NCBI RefSeq assembly: GCF_030815145.1
Contig: NZ_JAUSWJ010000001.1
Span: 2,046,001 to 2,110,000, forward strand
Reading direction: 5' to 3'
From: Kaistia geumhonensis
GTDB lineage: Bacteria > Pseudomonadota > Alphaproteobacteria > Rhizobiales > Kaistiaceae
DNA: 64,000 nucleotides
The position numbers and the translations under genes are program-made. Numbering within the stretch: position 1 is the first letter of the stretch; the number at the start of each line of letters is the position of its first letter. This document shows positions 49,701 through 59,957 of the stretch, in pieces. The notes beneath the pieces are model-generated. The model did no database searches, had not been told where the DNA came from, and saw only the letters and a program-made list of their open reading frames with translations.

Positions 49701-50327
49701 TCAGGCACCGGCCCGGCGCAGCCCGAGCGAGAGAACCCCTGCGCCGATCAGCAGCGACCCGCCGACCCGGTTGACCGCCGTCTGAACCGACGGCTTGCGG
49801 ATGGTGGTGCGTGCGCCGCTGGCGAGCAGCCCGTAGAGAGCAGCGTTGAGGCTCGCCAGCACGAGGAACGTCGCCTCGAACAGGATCATCTGCGGCAGAA
49901 GTGGTGCGTCGGCCACGAGAAATTGCGGCAGGAACGCGACAAAGAACACGATGCTCTTCGGGTTCAGCGCCGTCACGACATAGGCGTGCAGGAAGATGCG
50001 GACCGGCTTCGTTTCGGCAGCTTCGCCCGGGGCTCCGACGGTCGGCTTCGCGCGCCAGAGCTTGACGCCGAGATAGACGAGATAGGCGGCGCCGACCCAT
50101 TTCAGCACCGTGAACAGCGTCGCCGAGGCGGCCAGCAGCGCGCCGAGGCCCAGCATCGAGGCCGTCATCGCGGTGAAATCGCCGAGCGCAACCCCGGCGA
50201 CGGTGGCACGGCCGGCCCGGCGGCCATGGCCGAGCGCATAGCTGATGACGAGCAGGACAGTCGGGCCGGGAATGGCCAGCATGACGGCGGACGCGGCGGC
50301 GAAAGCGAGCCAGTGTTCGAAAGTCAT
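49701..50327 (-). CDS. LysE family amino-acid exporter
   Basis: A 208-residue membrane protein with five or six spans. MTFEHWLAFAAASAVMLAIP is the usual opening; the loop AIPGPTVLLVISYALGHGRR after span 1 is the LysE/RhtB signature, and KWVGAAYLVYLGVKLWRAKP ends the third span. Exporters of this family move basic amino acids or homoserine/threonine out of the cell. GGGAGTG before ATG 50327 decides the start. It converges with the nuclease-like gene. Confidence 0.9.
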   Translation of the reverse strand: MTFEHWLAFAAASAVMLAIPGPTVLLVISYALGHGRRAGRATVAGVALGDFTAMTASMLGLGALLAASATLFTVLKWVGAAYLVYLGVKLWRAKPTVGAPGEAAETKPVRIFLHAYVVTALNPKSIVFFVAFLPQFLVADAPLLPQMILFEATFLVLASLNAALYGLLASGARTTIRKPSVQTAVNRVGGSLLIGAGVLSLGLRRAGA

Positions 50328-50417
50328 CGGCGGCACTCCCATGAGAACATGCCGCCGATCCATCCACAACGGGAGGCAGCGCGCAAGGCGCCGCCTTCCT
50401 GCCGCCTTCCTGCCGCC

Positions 50418-52079
50418 TCAGGCCGGAGCCAGCGTCCCCGCGAGCGCCCTTGCGATGCGGTCTCTGGTTTCCGCGATGCCGTAGATCGCCACGAAGGAGC
50501 CGAAGCGCGGGCCCTGGTCCTGACCGAGCAGGGCCTGGTAGAGGCCGCGGAACCAGTCCAGCGAGACGCCGGGCGGATTGCCGTCCGGCCCCTTCTTGGC
50601 CGGATCGGGGAAGAAGGCACGACCGACATCGAACACCACCGCCTGGATTTCGTCGGCGGTCGACTGCGCCGGCAGCGCGGCAAGCGCGGCGTCCAGCGCG
50701 GCAAGCGCCTCGGCGAGCGCGCCCTCGGGGCGGATATAGTGCTTATGCGCCTTGAGGACGTCGTTGTAGTAGCGGATCGCGAAGCCCGCGAGCGCGTCGA
50801 GCTTCTCCCGGGCGGCCGGCTCGATCTCCGGCAGATAGCGCGAGACATAGGCCCAGAGCACGGCCTTGTCGGTCGCATCGGAAACCGACACGAGGTTGAG
50901 CAGCATCGCGAAGCTGATCGGCGAGACGATCTGCGGCGGATTTCCCGAATGGATGTGCCAGGCCGGATTGCCGAGCTGCTGCTCGGTCGCCTGGCGCGAG
51001 AAGGCCTCGATGAAGCCCGCATAGTCGTCGACATGGCGGGGGATCACCTCGAAGCCGAGCCGCTTGGCCGTCTTCGGCTTGTTGTACATCAGCAGCGACA
51101 GGCTCTCGGGCGAGGCATAGGTGAGCCACTGCTCGATCGTCAGCCCGTTGCCCTTCGACTTCGAGATCTTCTCGCCGTTCTCGTCGAGGAAATGCTCGTA
51201 GGTAAAGCACTCCGGCGGCTCGGCGCCGAGCGCGCGGCAGATGCGGGTCGAGAGCTTGACGCTGTCGATGAGGTCCTTTCCGCTCATCTCATAGTCGACG
51301 CCGAGTGCATACCAGCGCATGGCCCAATCGGCCTTCCACTGGCACTTCACGGCGCCGCCTGTGACGGTCGTCGTCACCGTCTCGCCGTCCTCGGGATCGA
51401 CATAGGTGATCGTGCCGGCCGCGACGTCGCGGTCGATCATCGGCACCTGGAGCACCCGGCCGGTCTTCCTCGAGATCGGCAGGAAGGGCGAATAGGTCGC
51501 CTGCCGCTCGGCGCCGAGCGTCGGCAGGATGATCTCCATTACCTCGTCATAGACCTCGAGCATCCGCCGCAGCGCGCCGTCGAAACGGCCCGAGGCGTAA
51601 TAGTCCGTCGCGCTCGCGAATTCGTAGGCGAAGCCGAAGGAATCGAGGAAGGCGCGCAGCCGGGCGTTGTTGGCCGCGCCGAAGGAAGGATACTCGTTCG
51701 AGAACGGATCCGGCACCCGCGTCAGCGGCATGCCGAGATGCGCGGCCATCATCTCCTGGTTCGGAACGTTGGACGGCACCTTCCTGAGGCCATCCATGTC
51801 GTCGGAGAAGGAGAGGAGGCGCGTCTCGATGCGATCCTCGGTCAAGAGGCGGAAGGCCGTGCGGACCATCGTCGTGCGCGCCACTTCGCCGAAGGTGCCG
51901 ATATGGGGAAGCCCCGACGGCCCGTAGCCGGTCTCGAACAGCACCGGCGACTTCGGCCCGTGCGTCTCGAGCCGGGCGATGATGCGCCGCGCCTCCTCGA
52001 AGGGCCAGGCTTTCGACTCTTTCGCCGCTGCGACGAGGGCGGGCGAAAGATCGAGGACGGGTGGCCTGGCTGACGACAT
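50418..52079 (-). CDS. lysK: Lysyl-tRNA synthetase, class I
   Basis: A 553-residue class I enzyme, the form that alphaproteobacteria use in place of class II LysRS. HIGH appears as [20 protein letters not shown] (His-Ile-Gly-Thr), and KMSKS as [17 protein letters not shown]. The middle is typical ([20 protein letters not shown]). ATG 52079 is chosen because the family sequence begins with [20 protein letters not shown]. Loads lysine on its tRNA. Confidence 0.95.
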   Translation of the reverse strand: MSSARPPVLDLSPALVAAAKESKAWPFEEARRIIARLETHGPKSPVLFETGYGPSGLPHIGTFGEVARTTMVRTAFRLLTEDRIETRLLSFSDDMDGLRKVPSNVPNQEMMAAHLGMPLTRVPDPFSNEYPSFGAANNARLRAFLDSFGFAYEFASATDYYASGRFDGALRRMLEVYDEVMEIILPTLGAERQATYSPFLPISRKTGRVLQVPMIDRDVAAGTITYVDPEDGETVTTTVTGGAVKCQWKADWAMRWYALGVDYEMSGKDLIDSVKLSTRICRALGAEPPECFTYEHFLDENGEKISKSKGNGLTIEQWLTYASPESLSLLMYNKPKTAKRLGFEVIPRHVDDYAGFIEAFSRQATEQQLGNPAWHIHSGNPPQIVSPISFAMLLNLVSVSDATDKAVLWAYVSRYLPEIEPAAREKLDALAGFAIRYYNDVLKAHKHYIRPEGALAEALAALDAALAALPAQSTADEIQAVVFDVGRAFFPDPAKKGPDGNPPGVSLDWFRGLYQALLGQDQGPRFGSFVAIYGIAETRDRIARALAGTLAPA

Positions 52080-52269
52080 CGGAAACCTCGGGAGGATCAT
52101 TCCGCGGGCAAACCCGCCGCGCGGGCGCGAGAGCCATAGGGAGCGCGCGCGGCGGCGTCAATGGCGAAGCCCCGAGGCATCACGCGCGGGAGGCGTTGAA
52201 CAAGCGAGGCCGACATCCTAGTTTCGTGCGCGCCGCCGCCCGGGCGGAGAGACGACGGAGTTTCAGACG

Positions 52270-52701
52270 ATGGACAAGGCCGCCGCCACGAAGAGTGCCG
52301 TATCCCCGCAGGAGGCGCTCATCTATGTCATGGTGACGCTGTCGGCCGTCGACCGCGAGATGACCGATCGCGAGATGCGCAAGATCGGTGACATCGTGAA
52401 CACGCTGCCGATCTTCGGCGGCTTCGACACCGATCGTCTCGTCCAGGTGGCGGAAGACTGCGCCGCCATCACCCGCGAGGCCGACGGGCTGCACGAGGTG
52501 CTGGCCGTGATCGCGACGGCTCTGCCGAAGAAACTGCACGAGACGGCCTATGCCCTCGCCGTCGAGGTCGCCGCGGCCGACCTCCATGTCGAGCAGGAGG
52601 AACTGCGCTTCCTCGAACTGCTCCGCGACGTTCTCGATGTCGACACGCTGACCGCCGCGGCCATCGAGCGCGGCGCCCGGGCCCGTTACCGGACGCTCTG
52701 A
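52270..52701 (+). CDS. TerB-like tellurite-resistance family protein
   Basis: A 143-residue all-helical protein. ALIYVMVTLSAVDREMTDRE, MRKIGDIVNTLPIFGGFDTD and LAVEVAAADLHVEQEELRFL are the TerB/DjlA N-terminal helical pattern, with the paired acidic residues that bind metal. It stands alone upstream of the ClpP-like gene in the same direction, without other ter genes, so a tellurite role is unlikely; small TerB proteins are thought to be stress or membrane-associated sensors. Confidence 0.8.
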   Translation: MDKAAATKSAVSPQEALIYVMVTLSAVDREMTDREMRKIGDIVNTLPIFGGFDTDRLVQVAEDCAAITREADGLHEVLAVIATALPKKLHETAYALAVEVAAADLHVEQEELRFLELLRDVLDVDTLTAAAIERGARARYRTL

Positions 52702-52721
52702 GCGCCCCCCATTCACCCTTG

Positions 52722-53348
52722 ATGCCGATGCGCCTCGCCGTCTTCCTTGTGTCGCTCGTCATCGCGGCGATGCTCGCAGGCGAGGCACGGGCTGGCTGGG
52801 TCCATATCCGCTATGGCGAGAACAACAGCTGCATCGTTTCGCTGACCGGCTCCATCACGCTGGCGAATGCGAATTTCTTCGAGGCCGTTACCGCGGACTG
52901 CACCAGCGGCGGCGTTCTTCTCGAAAGCAATGGCGGGCTGGTCGAGCCGGCCTTGCACATCGGAGAACTGATCCGGCAACGGGGGCTGGAAACGGCCGTC
53001 GCCTATGATGCGCGCTGCGCGTCGGCCTGTGCGCTCATCTGGCTCGGGGGCGTCAAGCGCAACATCTTTCCGTCCTCGCGGATCGGCTTTCACGCCGCCT
53101 ATGTGATGGACGGCGACGTCGCTCGGGAAACCGGCGTCGGCAATGCGCTGATCGGATCCTACCTGACGACCATGGGACTGCCGCGCAGGTCGATCATCTT
53201 CATCACTTCGGCCGATCCGAAGAGCGTCAATTGGCTCGACTATCGCGACGCCGTCGATCTCGGCATCGGGATCAACCTGCTCGGCGAGACAGACCGCGCC
53301 TGGATCGACGACATCCGCGCCAGCGATCCCCACTACACGCCGCTTTGA
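52722..53348 (+). CDS. Periplasmic ClpP-like (COG3904) protein
   Basis: A 208-residue protein with a signal peptide (LAVFLVSLVIAAMLAGEARA). CTSGGVLLESNGGLVEPALH then ARCASACALIWLGGVKRNIF place a serine in a Ser-Ala-Cys nucleophile elbow, as in COG3904 Clp/crotonase-fold periplasmic proteins. FHAAYVMDGDVARETGV supplies a likely His. A serine protease or a non-enzymatic relative; substrate unknown. ATG 52722 is chosen, ATG 52728 is possible. It follows the TerB gene in the same direction by 20 bases. Confidence 0.72.
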   Translation: MPMRLAVFLVSLVIAAMLAGEARAGWVHIRYGENNSCIVSLTGSITLANANFFEAVTADCTSGGVLLESNGGLVEPALHIGELIRQRGLETAVAYDARCASACALIWLGGVKRNIFPSSRIGFHAAYVMDGDVARETGVGNALIGSYLTTMGLPRRSIIFITSADPKSVNWLDYRDAVDLGIGINLLGETDRAWIDDIRASDPHYTPL

Positions 53349-53370
53349 CATCCGGTCGCGGCGGTTCGTC

Positions 53371-54216
53371 CTAGAAGTAGCTGACCGGGAAATAGCGGAG
53401 ATAGAGCTCGGCGAAGACGCCCTTGTCGTAGAGGCTGTCCAGCGCCCAGTTGACCGCCTGACGTAGCTCGGGCCGGTCCTTCGGCAAGGCGACGGCATAA
53501 CCTTCGCCGAAGAAGCGGCTCTCGAGATAGGGGCCGCCGACGAATGCGCAGCAGTCCCGCGCCGCCGGCGATTGCTGCCAGAAGGCGAGCGCAGTTCCGT
53601 CCCCGAAGGCGAAATCCGCCTCGCCCTCCCTGACCGCCTCCGCCGCGGCGACCGGTGTCGACACCGCCAGTCGACGCGCCTCCGGAAAGAAGCTCGCGAG
53701 ATAGGCCTCGTGCGCGCTGCCGGCGGCGACAGCGACGGTCCGCCCCCTCAGGGCGGCGGCACCGATATCGGTCGACCGCTCGTCGACCGGCCCGATGAAG
53801 CGGGCGGCCGGCCTCAGATAGACGTCCGAGAAGCCGAGCGACTCCCGCGCGGTCGCGGTGATCGCGATGCCGGCGATCGCGGCGTCGATACGCCCTTCGA
53901 CAATGGATGGACCGAGGCTGTCGAAAGGCCTCGTCTGCATCGTGCAGGCGACGGCGAGTTCGCGGCAGATCGCCCGCGCCAGCTCAACATTGAAGCCGGT
54001 CAGCGTTCCGTCGCTCCCGGTGAAGCTGAAGGGCGGGAAATCGCCGACCGTCGCGAAGCGGAGCGGCGTCAGCGCGGCGGCGGGCGGCAGGTCGATGCGC
54101 CGGCCCGGATCGAAGAAATTCGGGATCACGACCTCATCGGCCGACGCCACCGCGGCGAGCACAATCGCGATTGCCACCATCAGGCCGCGCAAGGGAATTG
54201 CCAAGCGGCGCGTCAT
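53371..54216 (-). CDS. Family 3 extracellular solute-binding protein
   Basis: A 281-residue periplasmic protein with a signal peptide (LRGLMVAIAIVLAAVASA). RFATVGDFPPFSFTGSDG, LTGFNVELARAICREL and the mid part EGRIDAAIAGIAITATARES with YLRPAARFIGP are the type-3 amino-acid-binding pattern. There are no permease or ATPase genes nearby, so it is an orphan receptor, perhaps sensing rather than importing. ATG 54216 is used; GTG 54225 is the alternative. It converges with the ClpP-like gene. Confidence 0.87.
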   Translation of the reverse strand: MTRRLAIPLRGLMVAIAIVLAAVASADEVVIPNFFDPGRRIDLPPAAALTPLRFATVGDFPPFSFTGSDGTLTGFNVELARAICRELAVACTMQTRPFDSLGPSIVEGRIDAAIAGIAITATARESLGFSDVYLRPAARFIGPVDERSTDIGAAALRGRTVAVAAGSAHEAYLASFFPEARRLAVSTPVAAAEAVREGEADFAFGDGTALAFWQQSPAARDCCAFVGGPYLESRFFGEGYAVALPKDRPELRQAVNWALDSLYDKGVFAELYLRYFPVSYF

Positions 54217-54315
54217 CTGTCTCACTTATGGTTGCAGCCGCCGGTGGGGCACCGGAGCGTCTGCGGCAAGCATAGCGATGGCCCGCCGGTTGCGGAACGT
54301 CGAACGGGGGCGGAC

Positions 54316-56130
54316 GTGGACAGCCGCAGGGAATGGTCATCGGTGCCAGGCGCCGACGGCCCCGGTACCGATGTGCCGGGCGCCTACCGGACGCGCGCGG
54401 CCGAACTCGGGCTTCGCTTCATCGCAAGCCCGACCGGCGAGGGATATCGCGCCCGGCCGGACATGGCAGACGATGTCGCCGCGATCGCGGCCACCATCCG
54501 GAGGGGCTCGCTGGCGGCCGCCGAACGCGACGGCGAGAGAGCGATATTCATCGCACCTGAAAGGGGTGACCTTCGCTCGCTGTCGGCACGGGTCCGGGCC
54601 GATCCGGCGATCGCCGGGCTCGTCATGGTCACGACCCCTGCCGCTGTCCGGCGCCTTCTGCTCGCGCGATACCGCATGGCACTCGTCCGCGACGCGACGG
54701 AGCGGCTCGCGACGCGGCGGCCGGACCTTTCGGCGCGGCGTCTCGTGACCCGGGCCGAGGGAGCCGTCCTCGCCACCGTGCTTTTCGGCATCGCAGCGGC
54801 AATCTTCCTTCTGGGAGCGCCGGCCATCGCTGCCATCGAGATCCTTGCCGGCCTCGTCTTTCTCGCCACGATCCTCCTGCGCATGCAGGCGATCAGCGTC
54901 GTGACGCACAGGCGTCGCCACCGCCGGACCGAGCTGCCGCAGGTCGAGCCGGAAAGCCTTCCCGTCTACAGCATCCTGCTGCCGGTCTATCGCGAACCAC
55001 ATATGCTCGCCGAACTCGTCGGCTGCATGGAGCGGCTGGTGTGGCCGCGCGAGAAGCTCGACATCAAGCTCATCGTCGAGGCCGACGACAAGGCGACGCT
55101 CGCGGCCGCCAGGGTGCTCAGGCTGCAAGCGCCCTTCGAGGTCCTTGCCGTCCCGGCCTTCGGTCCACGCACCAAGCCCAAGGCACTGGCCTTCGCGCTG
55201 CCTCTGGCGCGGGGCGAACTCGTGACGGTCTTCGATGCCGAGGACCGGCCCGATCCGCTGCAGCTCATCGAGGCCTATCTCGCCTTCCAGCGCGGCGGGC
55301 CCGACCTCGCCTGCGTGCAGGCGCCGCTTCTCGTCGACAACACGGCAACAAACGGGCTGACCGCGCTGTTCGCTCTCGAATACTCGGTTCAGTTCGACGG
55401 CGTGCTGCCGCTTCTCGCCGATCTCGACCTGCCGCTGCCGCTCGGCGGGACGTCCAACCATTTCCGCCGCGCCGTTCTGGAGGATGTCGGCGGCTGGGAT
55501 CCCTACAATGTCACCGAGGACGCCGATCTCGGTCTCCGCCTCGCCCGCTTCGGATACCGGACCGGGGTCATAGAGCGGCCCACGCTGGAAGAGGCGCCGC
55601 GCACGGTGAGCGTCTGGCTCGGCCAGAGGACGCGCTGGCTGAAAGGATGGATGCAGACGCTGCTGGTCCATCTGCGGTCGCCACGCCGGCTGCTCAGGGA
55701 GATTGGACCGCGGCGCTTCGCCTATTGCCTGCTCGTGCTCTTCGGCTCGCTGGTCGCCGCAGCCATCCATCCCGTCTATCTGGCGACGGCGCTGGCGCTC
55801 ATCTTCGACCCCGCGCGGCTCTGGCGGGCCGACAGCCCGCTCTTCGCGGCGATGACCATGCTGAGCCTCTTCAACCTCGTCTCCGCCTATGGCGTCTTCG
55901 TGCTGCTGTCGCGAGAGACCTTCCACCTGCGCCACCTGCCCTGGCCCGCCTCCGCGCTCGTCTACCTGCCGGCCTACTGGCTGCTGCTGTCGATCGCTTG
56001 CTATCGCGCCATCGGCGAACTGATCATCGCCCCGCACCACTGGTCGAAGACCCGACATGTGGGGCGCCGGGTGCAGCCTGCCGTCCAGCGCGCCGAGGCG
56101 ACCGAAAAACTGGCCCAGCCTGTCGGCTGA
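54316..56130 (+). CDS. Membrane glycosyltransferase, family 2 (cellulose-synthase-like)
   Basis: A 604-residue enzyme. The N-terminal 145 residues are soluble with no named fold. Two membrane segments (150-190) follow. The GT-A catalytic domain has VEADDKAT (Asp near 254), FDAEDRPDP (Asp near 308), TEDADLGLR (Asp near 400) and QRTRWLKGW (near 437), the D,D,D,QxxRW set of processive polysaccharide synthases. Four more hydrophobic spans lie at the end. No PilZ domain is present, so cyclic-di-GMP control like BcsA is not expected. GTG 54316 is chosen; GGGGGCG is upstream. Confidence 0.87.
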   Translation: MDSRREWSSVPGADGPGTDVPGAYRTRAAELGLRFIASPTGEGYRARPDMADDVAAIAATIRRGSLAAAERDGERAIFIAPERGDLRSLSARVRADPAIAGLVMVTTPAAVRRLLLARYRMALVRDATERLATRRPDLSARRLVTRAEGAVLATVLFGIAAAIFLLGAPAIAAIEILAGLVFLATILLRMQAISVVTHRRRHRRTELPQVEPESLPVYSILLPVYREPHMLAELVGCMERLVWPREKLDIKLIVEADDKATLAAARVLRLQAPFEVLAVPAFGPRTKPKALAFALPLARGELVTVFDAEDRPDPLQLIEAYLAFQRGGPDLACVQAPLLVDNTATNGLTALFALEYSVQFDGVLPLLADLDLPLPLGGTSNHFRRAVLEDVGGWDPYNVTEDADLGLRLARFGYRTGVIERPTLEEAPRTVSVWLGQRTRWLKGWMQTLLVHLRSPRRLLREIGPRRFAYCLLVLFGSLVAAAIHPVYLATALALIFDPARLWRADSPLFAAMTMLSLFNLVSAYGVFVLLSRETFHLRHLPWPASALVYLPAYWLLLSIACYRAIGELIIAPHHWSKTRHVGRRVQPAVQRAEATEKLAQPVG

Positions 56131-56182
56131 GAGCCTGGCCACTCGTCCTTTGAGCGCAACAGACCGCAAGGAGGAAGCAGCG

Positions 56183-56536
56183 ATGTCCTATGTCGACGGA
56201 TTCATATTGCCGGTGCCGAAGGCCCGCCTCGACGACTATCGCCGGATCGCGACGACGGCGTCGGAGGTCTGGCGCGAGCATGGCGCCCTCTCCTATGCCG
56301 AATATGTCGGCGACGATGTCCCTTATGGCGAACTGACCTCGTTTCCCCGTTCCGTCCAGTTGAAGGACGACGAGGTCGTGATCTTCTCCTGGATCAAGTA
56401 TCGCGACCGGGCCCATCGCGACGCCGTCAACGCCAAGGTGATGGCCGACGAGCGCATCAAGGCGATGATGGAGGAGATGCCGGCCGACGGGAAGCGGATG
56501 ATCTTCGGCGGATTCAGCGTGCTGCTGGACGTCTGA
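56183..56536 (+). CDS. DUF1428 family protein
   Basis: A 117-residue protein beginning SYVDGFILPVPKARLDDYRR with KYRDRAHRDAVNAKVMADER and the end KRMIFGGFSVLLD, the pattern of DUF1428, a dimeric alpha-beta barrel family of unknown function. AAGGAGG lies before the ATG, an unusually strong start. Its 3' end overlaps the convergent phosphoesterase gene by 23 bases. Confidence 0.9.
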   Translation: MSYVDGFILPVPKARLDDYRRIATTASEVWREHGALSYAEYVGDDVPYGELTSFPRSVQLKDDEVVIFSWIKYRDRAHRDAVNAKVMADERIKAMMEEMPADGKRMIFGGFSVLLDV

Positions 56537-57293
56537 CGACCCGTCGCGCGACCTGCAGATAGCCGCCGCGCGCCTCGCCGGCGAGACGATGGCCCGCCAC
56601 CTTGTGCACCGCCTCGCCCAGCATGAAGGCGTGAAACGGCGCACCGTGGAACAGCGGGCGGAAGGCGTCATCGAGCACGTCGAGGCCGCCGGCGAGCGCG
56701 CCGAAGGCTGGCATGACGAGACGCTCGCGATTGGCGATGAAGCAGCGGCGGCGCACCGAGCCGCCGCGACCGACGACGCGCGCGGACGGATGGAGATGAC
56801 CCGCCACCTCACCCGGCGCCCGGCCGGCGCGCGGCTCGTGGCGGAACGTCAGCGACCCGACGACGAGTTCGCGCTCCGCATGCCCGCCGAGCGCGGCGGG
56901 CGGCAGCGGATCATGGTTGCCGGCGATCCATATCCACTCGCAACCGGCCACGAGTTGGCCGAGCAAGGCGCGGTCGGCCTCGCCGAGCCGCTCCGCGGCG
57001 CGCCTGTCGTGGAAGCTGTCGCCGAGCGCGACGACGCGGCGGGGAGCGAGCCGTCCGACGAGGGCCGCTAGGCGGCGCAGCGTCGCTACGGTGTCGTAGG
57101 GCGGCAGCATCTGGCCGCGCGCCGCGAAGGCCGAGCCCTTTTCGAGATGCAGGTCAGCCACGACGAGCGTCGCTTCCTCCGCGATATGCAGCGCGCCTTC
57201 CACGGTCAGTGCAACCGCGACATCGGCGATCATGCACTGTGTCGAGGATGGCTCGGGACGGGGGGCGGGCTGGGCTGTCGCGGGCGGGTTCAT
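56514..57293 (-). CDS. pdeM: Ligase-associated DNA damage response phosphoesterase PdeM
   Basis: A 259-residue metallophosphoesterase with VVADLHLEKGSAFAARGQML, RRVVALGDSFHDRR, IWIAGNHDPLPP and PGEVAGHLHPSARV, all metal-binding blocks in order. This subfamily is always linked to the helicase, exonuclease and ligase of the same repair cluster. ATG 57293 is chosen, leaving a short linker upstream of the family start. It follows the helicase, same direction, with 31 bases between, so it belongs to that operon. A cleaving role on DNA ends is inferred. Confidence 0.88.
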   Translation of the reverse strand: MNPPATAQPAPRPEPSSTQCMIADVAVALTVEGALHIAEEATLVVADLHLEKGSAFAARGQMLPPYDTVATLRRLAALVGRLAPRRVVALGDSFHDRRAAERLGEADRALLGQLVAGCEWIWIAGNHDPLPPAALGGHAERELVVGSLTFRHEPRAGRAPGEVAGHLHPSARVVGRGGSVRRRCFIANRERLVMPAFGALAGGLDVLDDAFRPLFHGAPFHAFMLGEAVHKVAGHRLAGEARGGYLQVARRVVRRPAAR

Positions 57294-57324
57294 GCGTCGA
57301 TTCGCGTTTCGTTCTCGCCCCACC

Positions 57325-59889
57325 TTAGGAGACGACGAGTCCTGCCGGCAAGCCGGCGCCGTGCTCCGCCTCGAGGAACGCCTCGCCCATCGCCTCGCGG
57401 ACGAGATCGTCGACATTCTCGCGGAGGATGTCCTCGGCAGCCGCGCCGGCGACCGTTTCCTTTCCGATATCGAGCATCACCGGCACGGCGAGCGGCGAGA
57501 TGCGCTCAAGCGGCTGGTGCAGGATCGCGCCCTCGACACGCATCAGCATGTCGGACAGCCGCGCAACATCGAGGAGGCCGGTCGCGGCGTCGGCCCAGGT
57601 GGCGCGCAGCAGGATATGGTCGGGCTCGTGGCTGCGCAGCACGTCGTAGATGAGATCGGTCGACATCGTCACCTGACGGCCGGTCTTCTCCTTGCCGGGA
57701 TGGCGGCGCTCGATCAGGCCGGAGATGAGCGCGCAGGTGCGGAAGCTGCGTTTCAGGAGATAGCTCTCCGCGAGCCAGGCATCGAGATCGTCGCCGAGCA
57801 TGTCCGGCGCGAAGAGATCGCCGAGCTCGGGCTTGCCCTTGGCAAAAGCCGCGCCCATGTCGCCGAGGCCCCAGACGGCGAGCGAATAGTCGGAGGCGAC
57901 GAAGCCGAGCGGGCGCAGCTTCGCCCGCTCCAGCCGCCGCGTCAGCAGCATGCCGAGCGTCTGGTGCGCCAGCCGGCCCTCGAAAGGGTAGGCGACCATG
58001 TAGAAGCGGCCGCCGCGCGGAAAGGTCTCGACCAGAAGCTGGTCGCGGCGCGGCAGCACGGAAACCTCCTTCTGGATGCGCAGCCAGTCGGCAACCTGAT
58101 CCGGCAGCCGCGACCAGGCGCTCTCGTCGGCGAGCAGCCCGCGCACGCCGTCGGCGAGATAGGTCGAGAGCGGAAACTTGCCGCCGGCATACATCGGCAC
58201 CTTCGGCGCCTCGTCATGGGTGCGCGAGACGACGGCGACATTGTCGCGAATGCCTTCGAGCTTCACGACGAGGCCGGCGAAGAGAAAGCTGTCGCCGGGC
58301 GCCAGCTGCTCGACGAAGAACTCCTCGATCTCGCCGAGAACGCGGCCGCCCATTCCCACCGGACCGCCGGTCCTGCGCGAGGCGAGGCGCACTTTCAGCA
58401 GCGGCGCCTCGATGATCGTGCCGACATTCAGGCGGTATTGCTGCGCCACGGCGGGATGCGTGATGCGCCAGAGGCCGTCCTCGCCGCGCCTGATCTTGGC
58501 AAACCGCTCATAGGCCCGCAGCGCATAGCCGCCGGTCGCCACGAAATCGACCACGCGCGCAAAGGTCTCGGTATCAAGATCGCGATAGGGAGCCGCGGAC
58601 GCGACCTCGGCATGGAGCGCGTCGGCGTCGAACGGCGCCGAGCAGGCCATGCCGAGCACATGCTGGGCGAGCACGTCGAGCGCGCCGGCCCTGACGCGCG
58701 GCGTATCCTGCGCGCCTGCGAGGCTCGCCTCCAGCGCGACCGTGCATTCCATGACCTCGAAGCGATTGGCCGGCACAAGGAGCGCACGCGAGGGCTCGTC
58801 CATGCGGTGATTGGCACGGCCGATGCGCTGGGCGAGCCGGCTCGCCCCCTTCGGTGCGCCGACATTGATGACGAGGTCGACATCGCCCCAGTCGATGCCG
58901 AGATCGAGCGTCGAGGTGCAGACGACGCAGCGCAGCTCCGAGGCCGCCATCGCCGCCTCGACGCGCCGGCGCTGTCCGACATCGAGCGAGCCGTGATGCA
59001 GCGCGATCGGAAGCCCGTCCTCGTTGACGCGCCAGAGTTCCTGAAAGATGCGCTCGGCCTGGCTTCGGGTGTTGACGAAGACGAGCACCATGCGGCTGGC
59101 ACGGATCTGGGCGTAGATCGCTTCCATCGCATGCACGGCCGAATGCCCGGCCCACGGGATGCGGGTTTCGGCGGGCAGGATGGTCACCTGCGGCGCCGCG
59201 CCGCCCTTCACCGTCACGAGATCGGCAAGGTTTGCCGGCTCACCAGCGGACTGCGGCATCAGCCAGCGGCGCAGATCGTCGGGCTCGGCGACGGTGGCCG
59301 AAAGCCCGACGGCACGAAGACGAGGCCGCAGCTTGCGGAGCCTCGCCAGGCCGAGCGCCAGCAGATCGCCGCGCTTCGCCGTGACGAGCGAGTGCAGTTC
59401 GTCGAGCACCACCGTCTCGAGGCTGTCGAAGAAGCGCTCGGCATCCGGGGCCGAGAGCAGCAGCGCGAGCTGCTCGGGCGTCGTCAGCAGGATATCGGGC
59501 GGGGCGTGCTTCTGCCGCTGCCGCTTGTGCGCCGGGGTGTCGCCGGTGCGCGTTTCGACCGTGATGTCGAGTGCCATGCCGTCGAGCGGCTCCTCGAGAT
59601 TGCGGGCGATGTCGACAGCGAGGGCCTTCAGCGGCGAGATGTAGAGCGTGTGGATGCCGGGCCGGCGGGACCGCCTCGGCCGACCTGCCAGCGCCACGAG
59701 GCTTGGCAGGAAGCCGGCCAGCGTCTTGCCGGCGCCGGTCGGCGCGATGAGCAGCACCGAGCGCCCCTCCTCCGCCCGTTGCAGCAGTTCGAGCTGATGG
59801 GCGCGCGGCGCCCAGCCCCGTCGCGCGAACCAGTCGCGAAACGGCGCGGGAAGGAGTTCGGCAGGGGATGCGGCGGTCGGGTCGGACAC
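57325..59889 (-). CDS. Ligase-associated DNA damage response DEXH-box helicase
   Basis: An 854-residue Lhr-type helicase. Walker A LLIAPTGAGKTLAGFLPSL, the DEXH box VVLDELHSLV, QRIGRANHRMDEPSRALLVP (motif VI), and a long C-terminal winged/Lhr core region ending with DILRENVDDLVREAMGEAFL. It begins at ATG 59889. It is the start of a leftward unit with PdeM. The four-protein set (helicase, ligase, exonuclease, phosphoesterase) is known to act together in repair of cross-link or cisplatin-type damage in some alphaproteobacteria. Confidence 0.93.
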   Translation of the reverse strand: MSDPTAASPAELLPAPFRDWFARRGWAPRAHQLELLQRAEEGRSVLLIAPTGAGKTLAGFLPSLVALAGRPRRSRRPGIHTLYISPLKALAVDIARNLEEPLDGMALDITVETRTGDTPAHKRQRQKHAPPDILLTTPEQLALLLSAPDAERFFDSLETVVLDELHSLVTAKRGDLLALGLARLRKLRPRLRAVGLSATVAEPDDLRRWLMPQSAGEPANLADLVTVKGGAAPQVTILPAETRIPWAGHSAVHAMEAIYAQIRASRMVLVFVNTRSQAERIFQELWRVNEDGLPIALHHGSLDVGQRRRVEAAMAASELRCVVCTSTLDLGIDWGDVDLVINVGAPKGASRLAQRIGRANHRMDEPSRALLVPANRFEVMECTVALEASLAGAQDTPRVRAGALDVLAQHVLGMACSAPFDADALHAEVASAAPYRDLDTETFARVVDFVATGGYALRAYERFAKIRRGEDGLWRITHPAVAQQYRLNVGTIIEAPLLKVRLASRRTGGPVGMGGRVLGEIEEFFVEQLAPGDSFLFAGLVVKLEGIRDNVAVVSRTHDEAPKVPMYAGGKFPLSTYLADGVRGLLADESAWSRLPDQVADWLRIQKEVSVLPRRDQLLVETFPRGGRFYMVAYPFEGRLAHQTLGMLLTRRLERAKLRPLGFVASDYSLAVWGLGDMGAAFAKGKPELGDLFAPDMLGDDLDAWLAESYLLKRSFRTCALISGLIERRHPGKEKTGRQVTMSTDLIYDVLRSHEPDHILLRATWADAATGLLDVARLSDMLMRVEGAILHQPLERISPLAVPVMLDIGKETVAGAAAEDILRENVDDLVREAMGEAFLEAEHGAGLPAGLVVS

Positions 59890-59957
59890 GAGAACAGAAG
59901 TAGGACGCAGCTGCGGCCAAGTCGAGGGTGGCCGCTTCCTGGCTCAGCCGCCCGCAA